A stretch of DNA of 64,000 bases from Bacteroidales bacterium UBA3743 (GTDB lineage: Bacteria > Bacteroidota > Bacteroidia > Bacteroidales > Paludibacteraceae): positions 124,001-188,000 of the forward strand of contig DFGT01000031.1 of assembly GCA_002371265.1 (NCBI GenBank). The letters are read 5' to 3'. Shown piece by piece: positions 7,360 to 16,575 of the stretch (position 1 is its first letter; the number at the start of each line of letters is the position of its first letter). The notes beneath the pieces were generated by a model that did no database searches, was not told where the DNA came from, and saw only the letters and a list, made by a program, of their open reading frames with translations. Made by a program: the position numbers and the translations under genes.

Positions 7360-9264
7360 ATGGCAAAGAAATTATTTGCGTCTGTTATGACAATCGCTAT
7401 GTGTTTGTCGATGTTGGCGACAGACATGATTGTGAAGCAGAGAAACGGAGAGGAGTGGAAAATCAATGTGGCGGATGTGGAAGAGGTTTTCTTTGAGGAA
7501 GACGGTATTCAAGATGATTCTTCTGTGATCGACGCATCAGAAACATTTCTATTATTTAATATTTTATCGGACTCCACAGTGGAAGTGACAAGAGACAAAA
7601 GTGGTAATTGGAAACCTTCATATCTGGGACACGATTCCATTACTATACCAGAAAAGGTGAGAATAGATGGAAAACTATATACGGTGACAAGTATTGGGAA
7701 AGATGCTTTTTATGAATGTAGTAGTTTGACAAACATAGATATTCCTGAACGAGTGACAAGCATAGGAGATTATGCTTTTGATAGGTGTACTAGCTTGACA
7801 AGCATAGATATTCCTGAGCGAGTGACAAGCATAGGAGATTATGCTTTTGCTAGTTGTAGCAGTTTGAAAAGCATAAATATTCCTGAAAGTGTATCGGACA
7901 TCGGGGATTTTGCTTTTTTTTATAGCAAAAGCTTGGAGTCCAAATTATTGATCTACGATAATGGCACAAAATGCTACGGCTGGATAGGGGATAATGAAAA
8001 ATGCACGGAAGTGATAATCCCTTCAGGAGTCACAAGCATCAAAAAATATGCTTTTGAAAGCTGTAGTAATTTGACGAGCGTAATTATTCCAGAAGGAGTA
8101 AAAAGCATCGGGGAAGCTGTATTTAAGAGCTGCAGCAGTTTGACAAACATTAAAATTCCAGAAAGTGTGAAAAGCATCGGGGAAGAGGCATTTAGGAAGT
8201 GCAGCAGTTTGACAAGCATTAAAATCCCAGAGAGTGTGAAAAGCATCGGAATAGACGCTTTTTCTAGTAGCGGTTTGATAAGCATAGATATTCCAGAGGG
8301 CGTGACAAGTATCGGAGATGGGGCTTTTTATGAATGTAGCAGTTTAACGAATATAGAAATCCCAAAGAGTATGACAAGCATTGGAGGACATGCTTTTAAG
8401 GGATGCAGCAGTTTGACAAACATTAATATTCCTGAGAATGTGACAAATATCGGAATATTTGCATTTGAGGAGTGCAATAGTCTGGAACCAAAATTATTGA
8501 TCCACGACAATGGTAGAAAATGTTATGGCTGGATAGGAGACATAGAAAAATGCACGGAAGTGATAATACCTTCAGGAGTAACAAGCATCAAGCAAAGTGC
8601 CTTTTATAAATGTAGTAGCTTGACAAACATAGTTATTCCGGAAAGTGTGACAAGCATAGGAGATTATGCTTTTCAAGATTGCAGCAGTTTGGCAACCATA
8701 AATGTTCCCGAGGGAGTGACGAGTATTGGATCAAGTGCATTTTCAAGCTGCAACGGTTTGGAGCCAAAATTATTGATCTACGATAATGGGACAAAATGCT
8801 ATGGCTGGATGGGGGATAGAGAAAAATGCACGGAAGTGACAATCCCTTCAGGAGTGACAAGCATCAATGATGGCGCTTTTAGTTATTGTGACAATTTGAC
8901 AAGGATAGATATCCCTTCGGGAGTGACAAGCATCGGAAAATATGCTTTTCAAGAATGCAACAGTTTGACGAGTGTAGATCTTCCTGCAGGGGTGATAACC
9001 ATTGGAAATTTTGCTTTTTCACGCTGTGGCAGTTTGACAAACATAAATATCCCAGAGAGTGTGACAAACATCGAAAACTTTGCTTTTGAAAGCTGTAGTA
9101 GCTTGACAAGCATAGAAATTCCAAAAAATGTGACAAACATTGGAATTGAGGCTTTTAAATATTGTACAAATCTTGAAGTTGTAATCGATAATTCTAAAGA
9201 CAACGTAAATGTTGGAAGAGATGCCTTCAACAAATGTAAATCTGTGACATGGTTAAAAGAATAA
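7360..9264 (+). CDS. Large BspA-like leucine-rich-repeat protein
   Basis: 634 residues. Signal peptide 1-20 (MAKKLFASVMTIAMCLSMLA), then the N-terminal module MIVKQRNGEEWKINVADVEE at 24-43. Roughly twenty LRRs of 23 residues follow, interrupted three times by the Cys island (starting near residues 194, 377 and 469; KCYGWIGD or KCYGWMGD followed by EKC). The C-terminus is the family type ending SVTWLKE. Its repeats use ACAAGCATA codons and are more diverged from each other than those of the gene at 2316. Likely a secreted surface protein; ligand unknown. Confidence 0.92.
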   Translation: MAKKLFASVMTIAMCLSMLATDMIVKQRNGEEWKINVADVEEVFFEEDGIQDDSSVIDASETFLLFNILSDSTVEVTRDKSGNWKPSYLGHDSITIPEKVRIDGKLYTVTSIGKDAFYECSSLTNIDIPERVTSIGDYAFDRCTSLTSIDIPERVTSIGDYAFASCSSLKSINIPESVSDIGDFAFFYSKSLESKLLIYDNGTKCYGWIGDNEKCTEVIIPSGVTSIKKYAFESCSNLTSVIIPEGVKSIGEAVFKSCSSLTNIKIPESVKSIGEEAFRKCSSLTSIKIPESVKSIGIDAFSSSGLISIDIPEGVTSIGDGAFYECSSLTNIEIPKSMTSIGGHAFKGCSSLTNINIPENVTNIGIFAFEECNSLEPKLLIHDNGRKCYGWIGDIEKCTEVIIPSGVTSIKQSAFYKCSSLTNIVIPESVTSIGDYAFQDCSSLATINVPEGVTSIGSSAFSSCNGLEPKLLIYDNGTKCYGWMGDREKCTEVTIPSGVTSINDGAFSYCDNLTRIDIPSGVTSIGKYAFQECNSLTSVDLPAGVITIGNFAFSRCGSLTNINIPESVTNIENFAFESCSSLTSIEIPKNVTNIGIEAFKYCTNLEVVIDNSKDNVNVGRDAFNKCKSVTWLKE

Positions 9265-9288
9265 TCGGTGGCAAATATTAATTTTTGA

Positions 9289-9316
9289 AGGGATGGACAA
9301 CGGTTCATCCCTTTTT
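9289..9316 (+). terminator. Intrinsic terminator, copy 4 of the shared family
   Basis: Stem AGGGATGGAC / GTTCATCCCT, loop AACG, followed by TTTTT. Confidence 0.9.
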
Positions 9317-9478
9317 CATTTTAACATTTAATACATTATTATGCTCAAAAACATTTATCCGCATTGACGATTTTGCTGAAAAGTTAGCTAAATTCGCAAG
9401 AATAACATTCATGAAAGACGACATTGAAGACGTTGCAAGTGAAGAATATCTACAAAAGACTATTAATCAGCGTTGTAA

Positions 9479-10306
9479 ATGAGTAGTAGGGTGAGCATAG
9501 TTACTGGTGCGACAGGAAAAATCGGCAAAGTAGTGGCTGAAGAGATCGCACGACAGGGCAAACATTTGATCATTGCATGCAGAAGTCTGGCTAAATCCAA
9601 AGTCCTGCTAGGTGAACTCAAGTCTGCCCACCCACACAGCACTATCGAATCTATAATGCTTGATCTTGCAGACAAACGCTCCATCAACAAGTTCGCAGAA
9701 ATAATCGAGCAGAAATGCTACATCGTCAACGAGCTTGTTTGCAATGCCGGCGTATTGTGCCAGTATGAGAGTCAGAGCAAGGAAGAGGTGGATATGTCGA
9801 TGGCAGTCAACTATCTTGGAAATGTCCGTCTGATTGAACGTTTGCAGCGATCATTGGCCCACGATGCAAAAATACTGAACATGGTGTCGTCAATACGCTG
9901 GGGCACGATATCCGGAGACCCTTTCCACCCGGAAGAGAAGTTCAACAGATTCCGCAGATACGCAAGTTCCAAACTCGCTCTCTACGCCTACACCCAGCAC
10001 TTGGCACGCAAGTACGACAATTCAAGCATCTCCGTCTACGCGGTAGATCCAGGCATCGTCAACACGGTGATGATCACGAAAGGCAAATGGTTTGAAGGCA
10101 TAGCAGACATATTTCTAAGCCCTTTTGTCCGCACTCCAGAAAAAGGAGCTGAAACAGCACTCTACTTGTTGACAAACCGTCCACAGACCACAGGAATGGT
10201 ATACCATGACTGCAAGATAGAACAATTTCCGGCAGACATGTACACTAAAGAGGAGTGGTCGCAACTGTGGGACAACACACAAAAATATTTGGCAGAAAAT
10301 ATTTGA
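9479..10306 (+). CDS. Short-chain dehydrogenase/reductase (retinol-dehydrogenase-like)
   Basis: 275 residues, Rossmann fold. The NAD(P)-binding motif TGATGKIG is at residues 9-16, CNAG near residue 87, catalytic Ser in MVSSIRW, and Tyr-Lys in YASSK. C-terminal sequence PGIVNT is typical of SDRs related to eukaryotic retinol/WW-domain oxidoreductases. Substrate unknown. It stops 6 bp before rpoN and is probably the first gene of that operon. Confidence 0.85.
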   Translation: MSSRVSIVTGATGKIGKVVAEEIARQGKHLIIACRSLAKSKVLLGELKSAHPHSTIESIMLDLADKRSINKFAEIIEQKCYIVNELVCNAGVLCQYESQSKEEVDMSMAVNYLGNVRLIERLQRSLAHDAKILNMVSSIRWGTISGDPFHPEEKFNRFRRYASSKLALYAYTQHLARKYDNSSISVYAVDPGIVNTVMITKGKWFEGIADIFLSPFVRTPEKGAETALYLLTNRPQTTGMVYHDCKIEQFPADMYTKEEWSQLWDNTQKYLAENI

Positions 10307-10312
10307 CAAGCT

Positions 10313-11818
10313 ATGTCAGGTCAGTCGTTAACCATACAACAGCAGCAGCAGCTCAAACTGTCACCTCTACAAATTCAGGTGATGAAGCTTCTCACGCAAT
10401 CCGCGCTTGAGTTCAACGAACGTGTGGAACAGGAGATAGAGGAGAACCCTGCGCTTGAAGTCGACGAAGGCTACGACTACGACCATGATAAAAAATCCGA
10501 CAAGGATGATTTCGGCGACGACGACAACGAAAATCTCGGAGGCGACGACGACAACGGGCTTGATTACGACGACGGCAACAACGACGACTTCACCTTAGGA
10601 GATTACGTGAGCTCAGACGATATTCCGTCTTACCAATATAATGACATGACGGAACAGGAGCGACGCCCAGAGATGAATTATCAGGCAAGCGAAACTGTGC
10701 TAGAAGATCTGCGAGCTCAGCTCAACCTACTTCCTCACATTTCTGAAGATATAAAAAACATAGCCCTATACGTCATCGGATGCCTTAATCCCAAAGGTTA
10801 TCTGGAGCGAGACACAGAAACAATTGTCGATGATTTCATATTCATCGCGTCGAAAGTAGTGACCGAAGAGCAAGTGGAGGAAGCCATTTCCGTGGTACAG
10901 TCGCTTGAGCCAGCAGGAGTGGGAGCAAGAAATATCCGCGAATGTCTGATTCTCCAGCTCAAAAGAATAGACAATCCTTCGGATGCCGTACTTTTGGCGA
11001 CTAAAATATTGGAGGAGTGCTACACAGCGATTGAAGACAAGCGGTTCGACAAAATACAAAAGGCTCTTGGAGTGACAGAAGAGGAGATACAGGACGCTGT
11101 GGCTGAACTGAAAAAGCTAAATCCTCAGCCATGCTACACGAGTGACATACTTATGGACAATTCCGTTGTGATTGTCCCGGATTTCAATGTGCACGACGAG
11201 GATGGAGAGCTGGTGCTGACACTCAATCAAGCCAACACCCCTACCCTTCAGCTCAACAGCCATTATGCCACTGTGCTTGAGGAATATGCCAACAACAGGA
11301 AAAACCAGACCCGTGCGCAAAAAGACGCCGCTCTTTTCATAAAGCAGAAAGTCGACGCTGCAAAATGGTTTATTTCCGCAGTGCAGCAACGCACAGAAAC
11401 AATGACCAAGGTGATGACCGCCATAATCAAGCGTCAGGAAGTATTCTTTAAAACCGGCGACGACGAGGAGCTCAAGCCAATGATAATGAAGACTATCGCC
11501 GATGACACAGGTTTTGACATCAGCACCATCTCACGTGTATGCAACAACAAATATGTGCAAACTGATTTTGGAGTATTCCCTCTGAAACACTTCTTCACTG
11601 AATCTGTCGAGACAGACCAAGGAGAGGTGCATAGTATGGCAAAACTGAAGAATTTATTCTTGAAATGCATCGAAGAGGAAGACAAGAGAAAGCCATTGTC
11701 CGACCAGCAAATAGTTGACTACATGAAAGAGAAAGGGTTCTCTCTTGCACGACGTACAATCGCCAAATATCGCGATCAATTAGGTATTCCGAAAGCACAA
11801 TTTAGAAAAGAAATTTAG
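10313..11818 (+). CDS. rpoN: RNA polymerase sigma-54 factor
   Basis: 501 residues. Region I is the Gln/Leu-rich N-terminus (QQQQQLKLSPLQIQVMKLL...EENPALE), which contacts enhancer-binding ATPases. Residues about 50-105 are a very acidic linker rich in Asp. The core-binding and DNA-binding regions follow, and the RpoN box ARRTIAKYRDQLGIP is near the C-terminus. It directs transcription from -24/-12 promoters; no partner activator is encoded nearby. It follows the SDR gene by 6 bp and precedes a membrane protein by 5 bp. Confidence 0.97.
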   Translation: MSGQSLTIQQQQQLKLSPLQIQVMKLLTQSALEFNERVEQEIEENPALEVDEGYDYDHDKKSDKDDFGDDDNENLGGDDDNGLDYDDGNNDDFTLGDYVSSDDIPSYQYNDMTEQERRPEMNYQASETVLEDLRAQLNLLPHISEDIKNIALYVIGCLNPKGYLERDTETIVDDFIFIASKVVTEEQVEEAISVVQSLEPAGVGARNIRECLILQLKRIDNPSDAVLLATKILEECYTAIEDKRFDKIQKALGVTEEEIQDAVAELKKLNPQPCYTSDILMDNSVVIVPDFNVHDEDGELVLTLNQANTPTLQLNSHYATVLEEYANNRKNQTRAQKDAALFIKQKVDAAKWFISAVQQRTETMTKVMTAIIKRQEVFFKTGDDEELKPMIMKTIADDTGFDISTISRVCNNKYVQTDFGVFPLKHFFTESVETDQGEVHSMAKLKNLFLKCIEEEDKRKPLSDQQIVDYMKEKGFSLARRTIAKYRDQLGIPKAQFRKEI

Positions 11819-11823
11819 AAATA

Positions 11824-12504
11824 ATGGAAGCATATATCTCTCCCATTCTAATCAACCTATTTTGGGTTGTCATTATAAGCTTGTCATGGCGTCATAAAAT
11901 AGCTCGCCATATCGCGCTGATTGGAGGATGGTCACAAATCTGTCTGACCATTGCGGAGACCTATTACCCACAATTTTTGCAAATAGCTGTCTACTCAACA
12001 CTTATCGGATGGGCACTGATTGTGACTTTATTATATTGGGGAGTCTCTAAAATCATGTCGAAAGACAACATGGTAGTCCAGAACATATTTTACAGTTGTG
12101 CCATACTTATTTTCGTATTTCTATTAAACATTATCTACGTGCCCAAATTCTACCAGCTTGGAGTACTAATGACAGCCATAACATACATGACACTATCAAT
12201 TTTGGCTATGATAAACAAGATGGCGTTCAACAATCAAATATACATAAGCTGTACCACAGTAGGACTTGCTTTTTTGGTCGGAAACACAATGCACTTAATG
12301 ATTGAATGGACAGCTCTTGTATTTTTCTTCGATAATATCTTGTATGTTGTAGCATTTTTATTACTTTTGTTAGGTGCATTAGGTTTTTTTCTGATGTACT
12401 ATAAAAAGGTTTCATTCATAAGTTTTGCATCAGCTTATGCATTTGGCTTTACAATGGGCTTTTATGGGTACAGCATCATGACAATGATGAATGGATTAAT
12501 TTAG
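11824..12504 (+). CDS. Polytopic membrane protein of unknown function
   Basis: 226 residues with about seven predicted membrane helices and short loops (for example FWVVIISLSW, FSCAILIFVFLLNIIYV-like and VVAFLLLLLGALGFFLMYY segments). No catalytic or transport motif recognised. It begins 5 bp after rpoN, so it is likely co-transcribed with it, but nothing links it functionally to sigma-54. Confidence 0.7.
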   Translation: MEAYISPILINLFWVVIISLSWRHKIARHIALIGGWSQICLTIAETYYPQFLQIAVYSTLIGWALIVTLLYWGVSKIMSKDNMVVQNIFYSCAILIFVFLLNIIYVPKFYQLGVLMTAITYMTLSILAMINKMAFNNQIYISCTTVGLAFLVGNTMHLMIEWTALVFFFDNILYVVAFLLLLLGALGFFLMYYKKVSFISFASAYAFGFTMGFYGYSIMTMMNGLI

Positions 12505-12528
12505 TATAGGCATTTAATTATCTTGATA

Positions 12529-13341
12529 ATGATTAGTAGGGGATTTTTAGCAATGCTTCTAACGACATTTGCGTTGGTAATGCAAAATTGTAGCAATAAG
12601 AAGGAGGCTCAATCTGAAATGATCTTAAAAATCACAAATTCAGAAGAGTTTACGTCTTTTGTGAATGATTATAATAGCGGAAAGTTTCATATCAATGATT
12701 CATTGATATCGCCACTCGTTGTGACTTTGGAAAATGATATCTCAATCATCAACAATCATCTTTCTCCAATCGGTTCTGAAGAGTATCCATTCATTGGCAC
12801 ATTCGAAGGCAACGACCATACAATCACATGTTGCGGAATTGGAAAGACAGAAAACGCCGACAATGTAGGCTTGTTTGGATATGCGAAAAACTCAACAATC
12901 AAAAGTGTTACAATTGTCACAGAGAATGTCATTGGGCAGCGCAATGTTGGCATCATTTGCGGATACGCGTATCGCACATGCATCTCCGACTGTAAGGCCA
13001 GCGGACATGTAAAAGGAGATTCTTATGTTGGAGGAATAGTAGGATGTGCAAGCTACGGAGGGGTTGCCGACTGCCATTTTGTAGGAAACGTGACAGCATC
13101 CGGATATGTGGCAGGAGGAATCGTCGGAATGCTTGAGTTTGGCGGTGTAGTAAGAAGTTACGCCGGCGGACAAGTATCAGGCAAATATGGAGTGCACCCT
13201 ATTTCAGGAACAGATTCAGAAGACGTGATGGTGTCTGAATGTGTGGACAGGATGACTGTAGTCACAGCAAACAACAACGCTAAAAAGAACAAGAAAGAAA
13301 TAGCATCAGACAAGTTGACAAGGCTGCTGTTTCAAATGTAA
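12529..13341 (+). CDS. GLUG-repeat exported protein, possible lipoprotein
   Basis: 270 residues from ATG 12529; a TTG two codons earlier is a weaker option. The N-terminal hydrophobic segment ends with Cys21 (VMQNC), so it could be a lipoprotein, although the lipobox is atypical. From about residue 105 to 225 there are GLUG-type repeats (NVGLFGYA, NVGIICGYA, YVGGIVGCA, YVAGGIVGM), which form beta-helical blades in bacterial adhesins and IgA-peptidase-like proteins. The C-terminus is Lys-rich. Function unknown; surface exposure is inferred. Confidence 0.7.
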   Translation: MISRGFLAMLLTTFALVMQNCSNKKEAQSEMILKITNSEEFTSFVNDYNSGKFHINDSLISPLVVTLENDISIINNHLSPIGSEEYPFIGTFEGNDHTITCCGIGKTENADNVGLFGYAKNSTIKSVTIVTENVIGQRNVGIICGYAYRTCISDCKASGHVKGDSYVGGIVGCASYGGVADCHFVGNVTASGYVAGGIVGMLEFGGVVRSYAGGQVSGKYGVHPISGTDSEDVMVSECVDRMTVVTANNNAKKNKKEIASDKLTRLLFQM

Positions 13342-13386
13342 AAATGGCTGTTAAAATGCCGTTTAATAAATAATTTCATAACTGAA

Positions 13387-13440
13387 ATGAGGATTGTCAA
13401 GGGCTTCCGTATGATCGGCATTGGCCCTTACCCTATTCTC
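13387..13440 (+). repeat. Degenerate core of the dispersed intergenic repeat
   Basis: GAGGATTGTCAAGGGC ... GGCCCTTACCCT: same order as the core of the elements at 49242 and 56179, but with a longer loop between AAGGGC and GCCCTT. The 228-bp gap holds nothing else recognisable. Confidence 0.5.
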
Positions 13441-13569
13441 TTTTGTGGATTCGCAAGAATGACCAGTTATAAATTTATGAGTTTTATCTCACTAAATAAT
13501 TAATCACATAGCAGACTTGAAAGCAAATTTCGCCTTTTCTGGCAATTCCAAAATCAAGATGTGTCACCG

Positions 13570-16251
13570 TTATTCACGTTCCTTATTCTGAGAAGGAGGA
13601 TAGCCGAAATACTCCTTATACTTACGGCTGAAATAGTATTGACTACTGAAGCCCGTCATAAACGCAACCTCCTTAACGGGTGCATTCGTAGTTCGCAACA
13701 TATCATCTGCTTTTTTTAACCGATAGACGCCTATAAGCTCCACAGGAGTAAAGTCTGTCAGTGGCTTCAACCTACGAATCAGCGTGGACTTACTGGTGCC
13801 CAATTCTTTAGCGAGATTCTCAACTGAAAATTCCGGATTTTTGTAGTTTTGCTCTATTATATCCATCACCTGTTGCAAGAATGGGTCTACAGTTGATTCC
13901 GTCACTTTATCTTCACTGCTCCTCTTCCGTTTCAACCTTATCCTTAATCCGTATAACGTCATTAACACAACAAGAACGACAATAACTGCAAACCACCTCG
14001 TTTGCCACCATACAGAAGATACCGTCACTGCCATACACAGCTGAGATGCATCTTTTTCTTGACCTTCCCGGCACACCGACAATTGCAATTCGTAATTGCC
14101 TGGAGAAAGATGGCTCAACATGATTTCACGTTTTCCATCCAAGTCTGTCCACGTGCTGTCGGATCCTTTCAGCCTATAGCGGCATACAATGTCTATTCCA
14201 GAAAATGAGACAAGATCAAACGATATGCGAGTCTCTTCATTATCCCCATCCAAAATGATCCTATTTTCCTTGAAAGGCAAGACCGACCAGTCGTCATCTT
14301 TCTTTGCCATCACTTTACTCCATGCCAAGTACTCGACCCGTCCAGATGAATCCATATCTTCATAATTCAAGACTATAAAGCCGTTGGAGCATCCGAAAAA
14401 CATATTACCAGCGGAACTTTCATATATAGCACGTGGTTGGAAAAACAGTTTTCCATATTTTTCTGCGGGCAAAGGAATCCTTCTGAATGTCTGTTTCTTT
14501 AGATTCACACGATATATGCCGGCAGTACCGTCGCACCATAAAAAACCCTGTTTGTCAAAACAGACAGAAAAATAGCTGGCGACGGGTAAAAAATCCAACA
14601 CTTTCTGTTCTCCCGTCTCTCTAGATACAAGTTGGACACCGCAAATTGACGCAACATATAGATTACCATCTTCATCACAAGCACCGTCTATCAAAATACA
14701 AGGGTCGGAAGCTTCCTCCTTTCCTTTTAGCGAAGACATACGCATTTTGACACTGTCGCAATGCCAAACATTAAAAGGAGAAACCAACCATTTAGAACCA
14801 TCAGGAGCCTCCTCTATATCCTCTATCCATTTGTCTGTAAGGTCTGCGTTTATCTTGAATGTGATTTTCTCCCATGTCCCGTCATTACGTCTCACATAGG
14901 CGCCATCTCCCTGTGTGGCCACCCATATCTCACCATTACTCATGAAACGGACACATTTGGAACTTTTGACCGTATTTTCCAAGGTATCATACGGAATCGA
15001 TGCCACTTTCCCATCCGCCGACACCGTGCCGATGCCACCGAACCATGAAGAGACTAATGACGTGTCTTTTTTCCACGGAGAGAAGGAAAGGATACTTCCT
15101 CCCAAACTAGAGAAACTCTTCATCGGCTGCACAAATTTGCCTTCTCCCGTCACCAAATATGCACCCGTTCCATCCGCACCTACATATATATTGCCGTCAG
15201 GACGTTCCAAAAAACATGAGGCATCCACATTTGGATATCCCATTTCAGAAGAGTGCAGTATTTTTGAATTATTGTCCGCTTGACAACGGAACAATCCATT
15301 AACCTGTGTGCCGACCCAAATGCTCTGGTCGGAAGCCTCAAATAGTGCATGGACCTTCTTCAGATCATCATCTCCACCAAACGTTTTTATCTCCACATAA
15401 TTTCCAAAGTGATCCATTCTCCACAATCCATTTCCCCATGTGCCAAACCATATTCTGTCCTTCTTGTCTTTCAGCATCACAGAGACATTTTTAAATGGGA
15501 TATCCAACGCCCTACATGCAGGAGCTTCCTTTTCTGACACATCAAAAAGCCAAACCCCTCCCATATTAGTCGACACCAAGACATGGGCGGAATCAAGCTC
15601 TATAATTGACGACGCCGGAGCATTATCCTTAGAAAGCGAGTACGAACCAAGTTTTTCCCCTTGAGAAGAAAAGATGTGAAGCCCATCAAAAGTACCTACC
15701 CAATAATTTCCAAATCTATCCTGATAAAACGTCTCGACAAACAACTGTTCTGTGATATTTGTCAACAACGAATCTTTAGCAAAACTACCTTTTAACGTAT
15801 CATAGGGGAAAACTCCACTTGTTGACAGCAACAGATCCCTTCCGTCACGTAACTTACAAAATCCAGATACGGATTTGACATATTTCTCCATCAATTCCGG
15901 GAAACGTCTGCAAAGGAAAGAATCGGTTGAGAGATCATAGGTTTGAAGCATACCACTGTCACCTCCTAAAAAGAATTCTCCTGAAGAAATTTTAGTAAGG
16001 CAGGCCACATTTTTTCTCATCAATCCCCCACGATCCTTCGTGTAATTTCTGAAATTAAAGCCATCAAACCTACTCACACCATCTTGTGTCGTAATCCAAA
16101 TAAAGCCATTAGAGTCCTGCCCCACTCCCAGCACGTAATCACAGCACAAGCCATCCTGCGTCCGATAATGATCAAAACAAAGGTGCTCACTTGCACATAA
16201 AACACTGCAAGAGAATAGTATTGTAAAAAATATGGACAAATTCAACCGCAT
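13570..16251 (-). CDS. Membrane-bound propeller/Y_Y_Y sensor fused directly to an AraC DNA-binding domain
   Basis: 893 residues. Signal peptide/anchor at the N-terminus, then about 640 periplasmic residues of two-component-regulator propeller repeats (GFIWITTQDGVSRFDG, RIWFGTWGNGLWRM, SIWVGTQVNGLFR), then a Y_Y_Y domain (about 655-745). One membrane helix spans about 754-767 and an AraC-family helix-turn-helix occupies about 795-889 (VENLAKELGTSKSTLIRRL; GFSSQYYFSRKYKEYFGYPP). This is the architecture of hybrid two-component systems minus the histidine kinase, phospho-acceptor and receiver modules. It is transcribed divergently from the mannanase genes and is most simply their regulator, sensing a mannan oligosaccharide (inference). 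Confidence 0.9.
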   Translation of the reverse strand: MRLNLSIFFTILFSCSVLCASEHLCFDHYRTQDGLCCDYVLGVGQDSNGFIWITTQDGVSRFDGFNFRNYTKDRGGLMRKNVACLTKISSGEFFLGGDSGMLQTYDLSTDSFLCRRFPELMEKYVKSVSGFCKLRDGRDLLLSTSGVFPYDTLKGSFAKDSLLTNITEQLFVETFYQDRFGNYWVGTFDGLHIFSSQGEKLGSYSLSKDNAPASSIIELDSAHVLVSTNMGGVWLFDVSEKEAPACRALDIPFKNVSVMLKDKKDRIWFGTWGNGLWRMDHFGNYVEIKTFGGDDDLKKVHALFEASDQSIWVGTQVNGLFRCQADNNSKILHSSEMGYPNVDASCFLERPDGNIYVGADGTGAYLVTGEGKFVQPMKSFSSLGGSILSFSPWKKDTSLVSSWFGGIGTVSADGKVASIPYDTLENTVKSSKCVRFMSNGEIWVATQGDGAYVRRNDGTWEKITFKINADLTDKWIEDIEEAPDGSKWLVSPFNVWHCDSVKMRMSSLKGKEEASDPCILIDGACDEDGNLYVASICGVQLVSRETGEQKVLDFLPVASYFSVCFDKQGFLWCDGTAGIYRVNLKKQTFRRIPLPAEKYGKLFFQPRAIYESSAGNMFFGCSNGFIVLNYEDMDSSGRVEYLAWSKVMAKKDDDWSVLPFKENRIILDGDNEETRISFDLVSFSGIDIVCRYRLKGSDSTWTDLDGKREIMLSHLSPGNYELQLSVCREGQEKDASQLCMAVTVSSVWWQTRWFAVIVVLVVLMTLYGLRIRLKRKRSSEDKVTESTVDPFLQQVMDIIEQNYKNPEFSVENLAKELGTSKSTLIRRLKPLTDFTPVELIGVYRLKKADDMLRTTNAPVKEVAFMTGFSSQYYFSRKYKEYFGYPPSQNKERE

Positions 16252-16427
16252 AATCTAAAAAAGAACCCAACAAAAATAATTTTTTTCTTTTGATTTCAAA
16301 AACTGATGGCCTTCCTGTCGCCTAATATCAACCGCTAATTTTCCTCCTTTTCATCGCAAATAGCAAAACATAAAATAAAAATTTGCAACAAAATTACATC
16401 CCTTTGCAACATAAACACATCACTGCT

Positions 16428-16458
16428 TTTGACGGAGCAACAAATGTATATCTTTTTG
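16428..16458 (+). promoter_or_regulatory. Candidate promoter of the mannanase/esterase genes
   Basis: TTTG (16428-16431), 17-bp spacer, TATCTTTTTG (16449-16458), a near match to TAnnTTTG, 118 bp before the start codon. The 324-bp divergent region also holds two TTTGCAAC copies (16382, 16403) and a third TTTTGCAAC at 16455, which are possible binding sites for the AraC-type regulator. Confidence 0.4.
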
Positions 16459-16575
16459 CAACAGACAGATAACCACCCGAACCCTTTATTTATCGAAATT
16501 TGCGGCATATCAAATCCGTTTGCCATCTGCTTATTTTTTTCATTGTAGAGACGGCAACATTAAATCTAATAGCGT

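Noticed and set aside
9411..9482. Small open frame ending in an ATGA overlap with the SDR start
   Set aside because: Only 23 codons from a plausible ATG, no recognisable protein; the longer frame starts inside the terminator at 9289. Overlap is probably chance.
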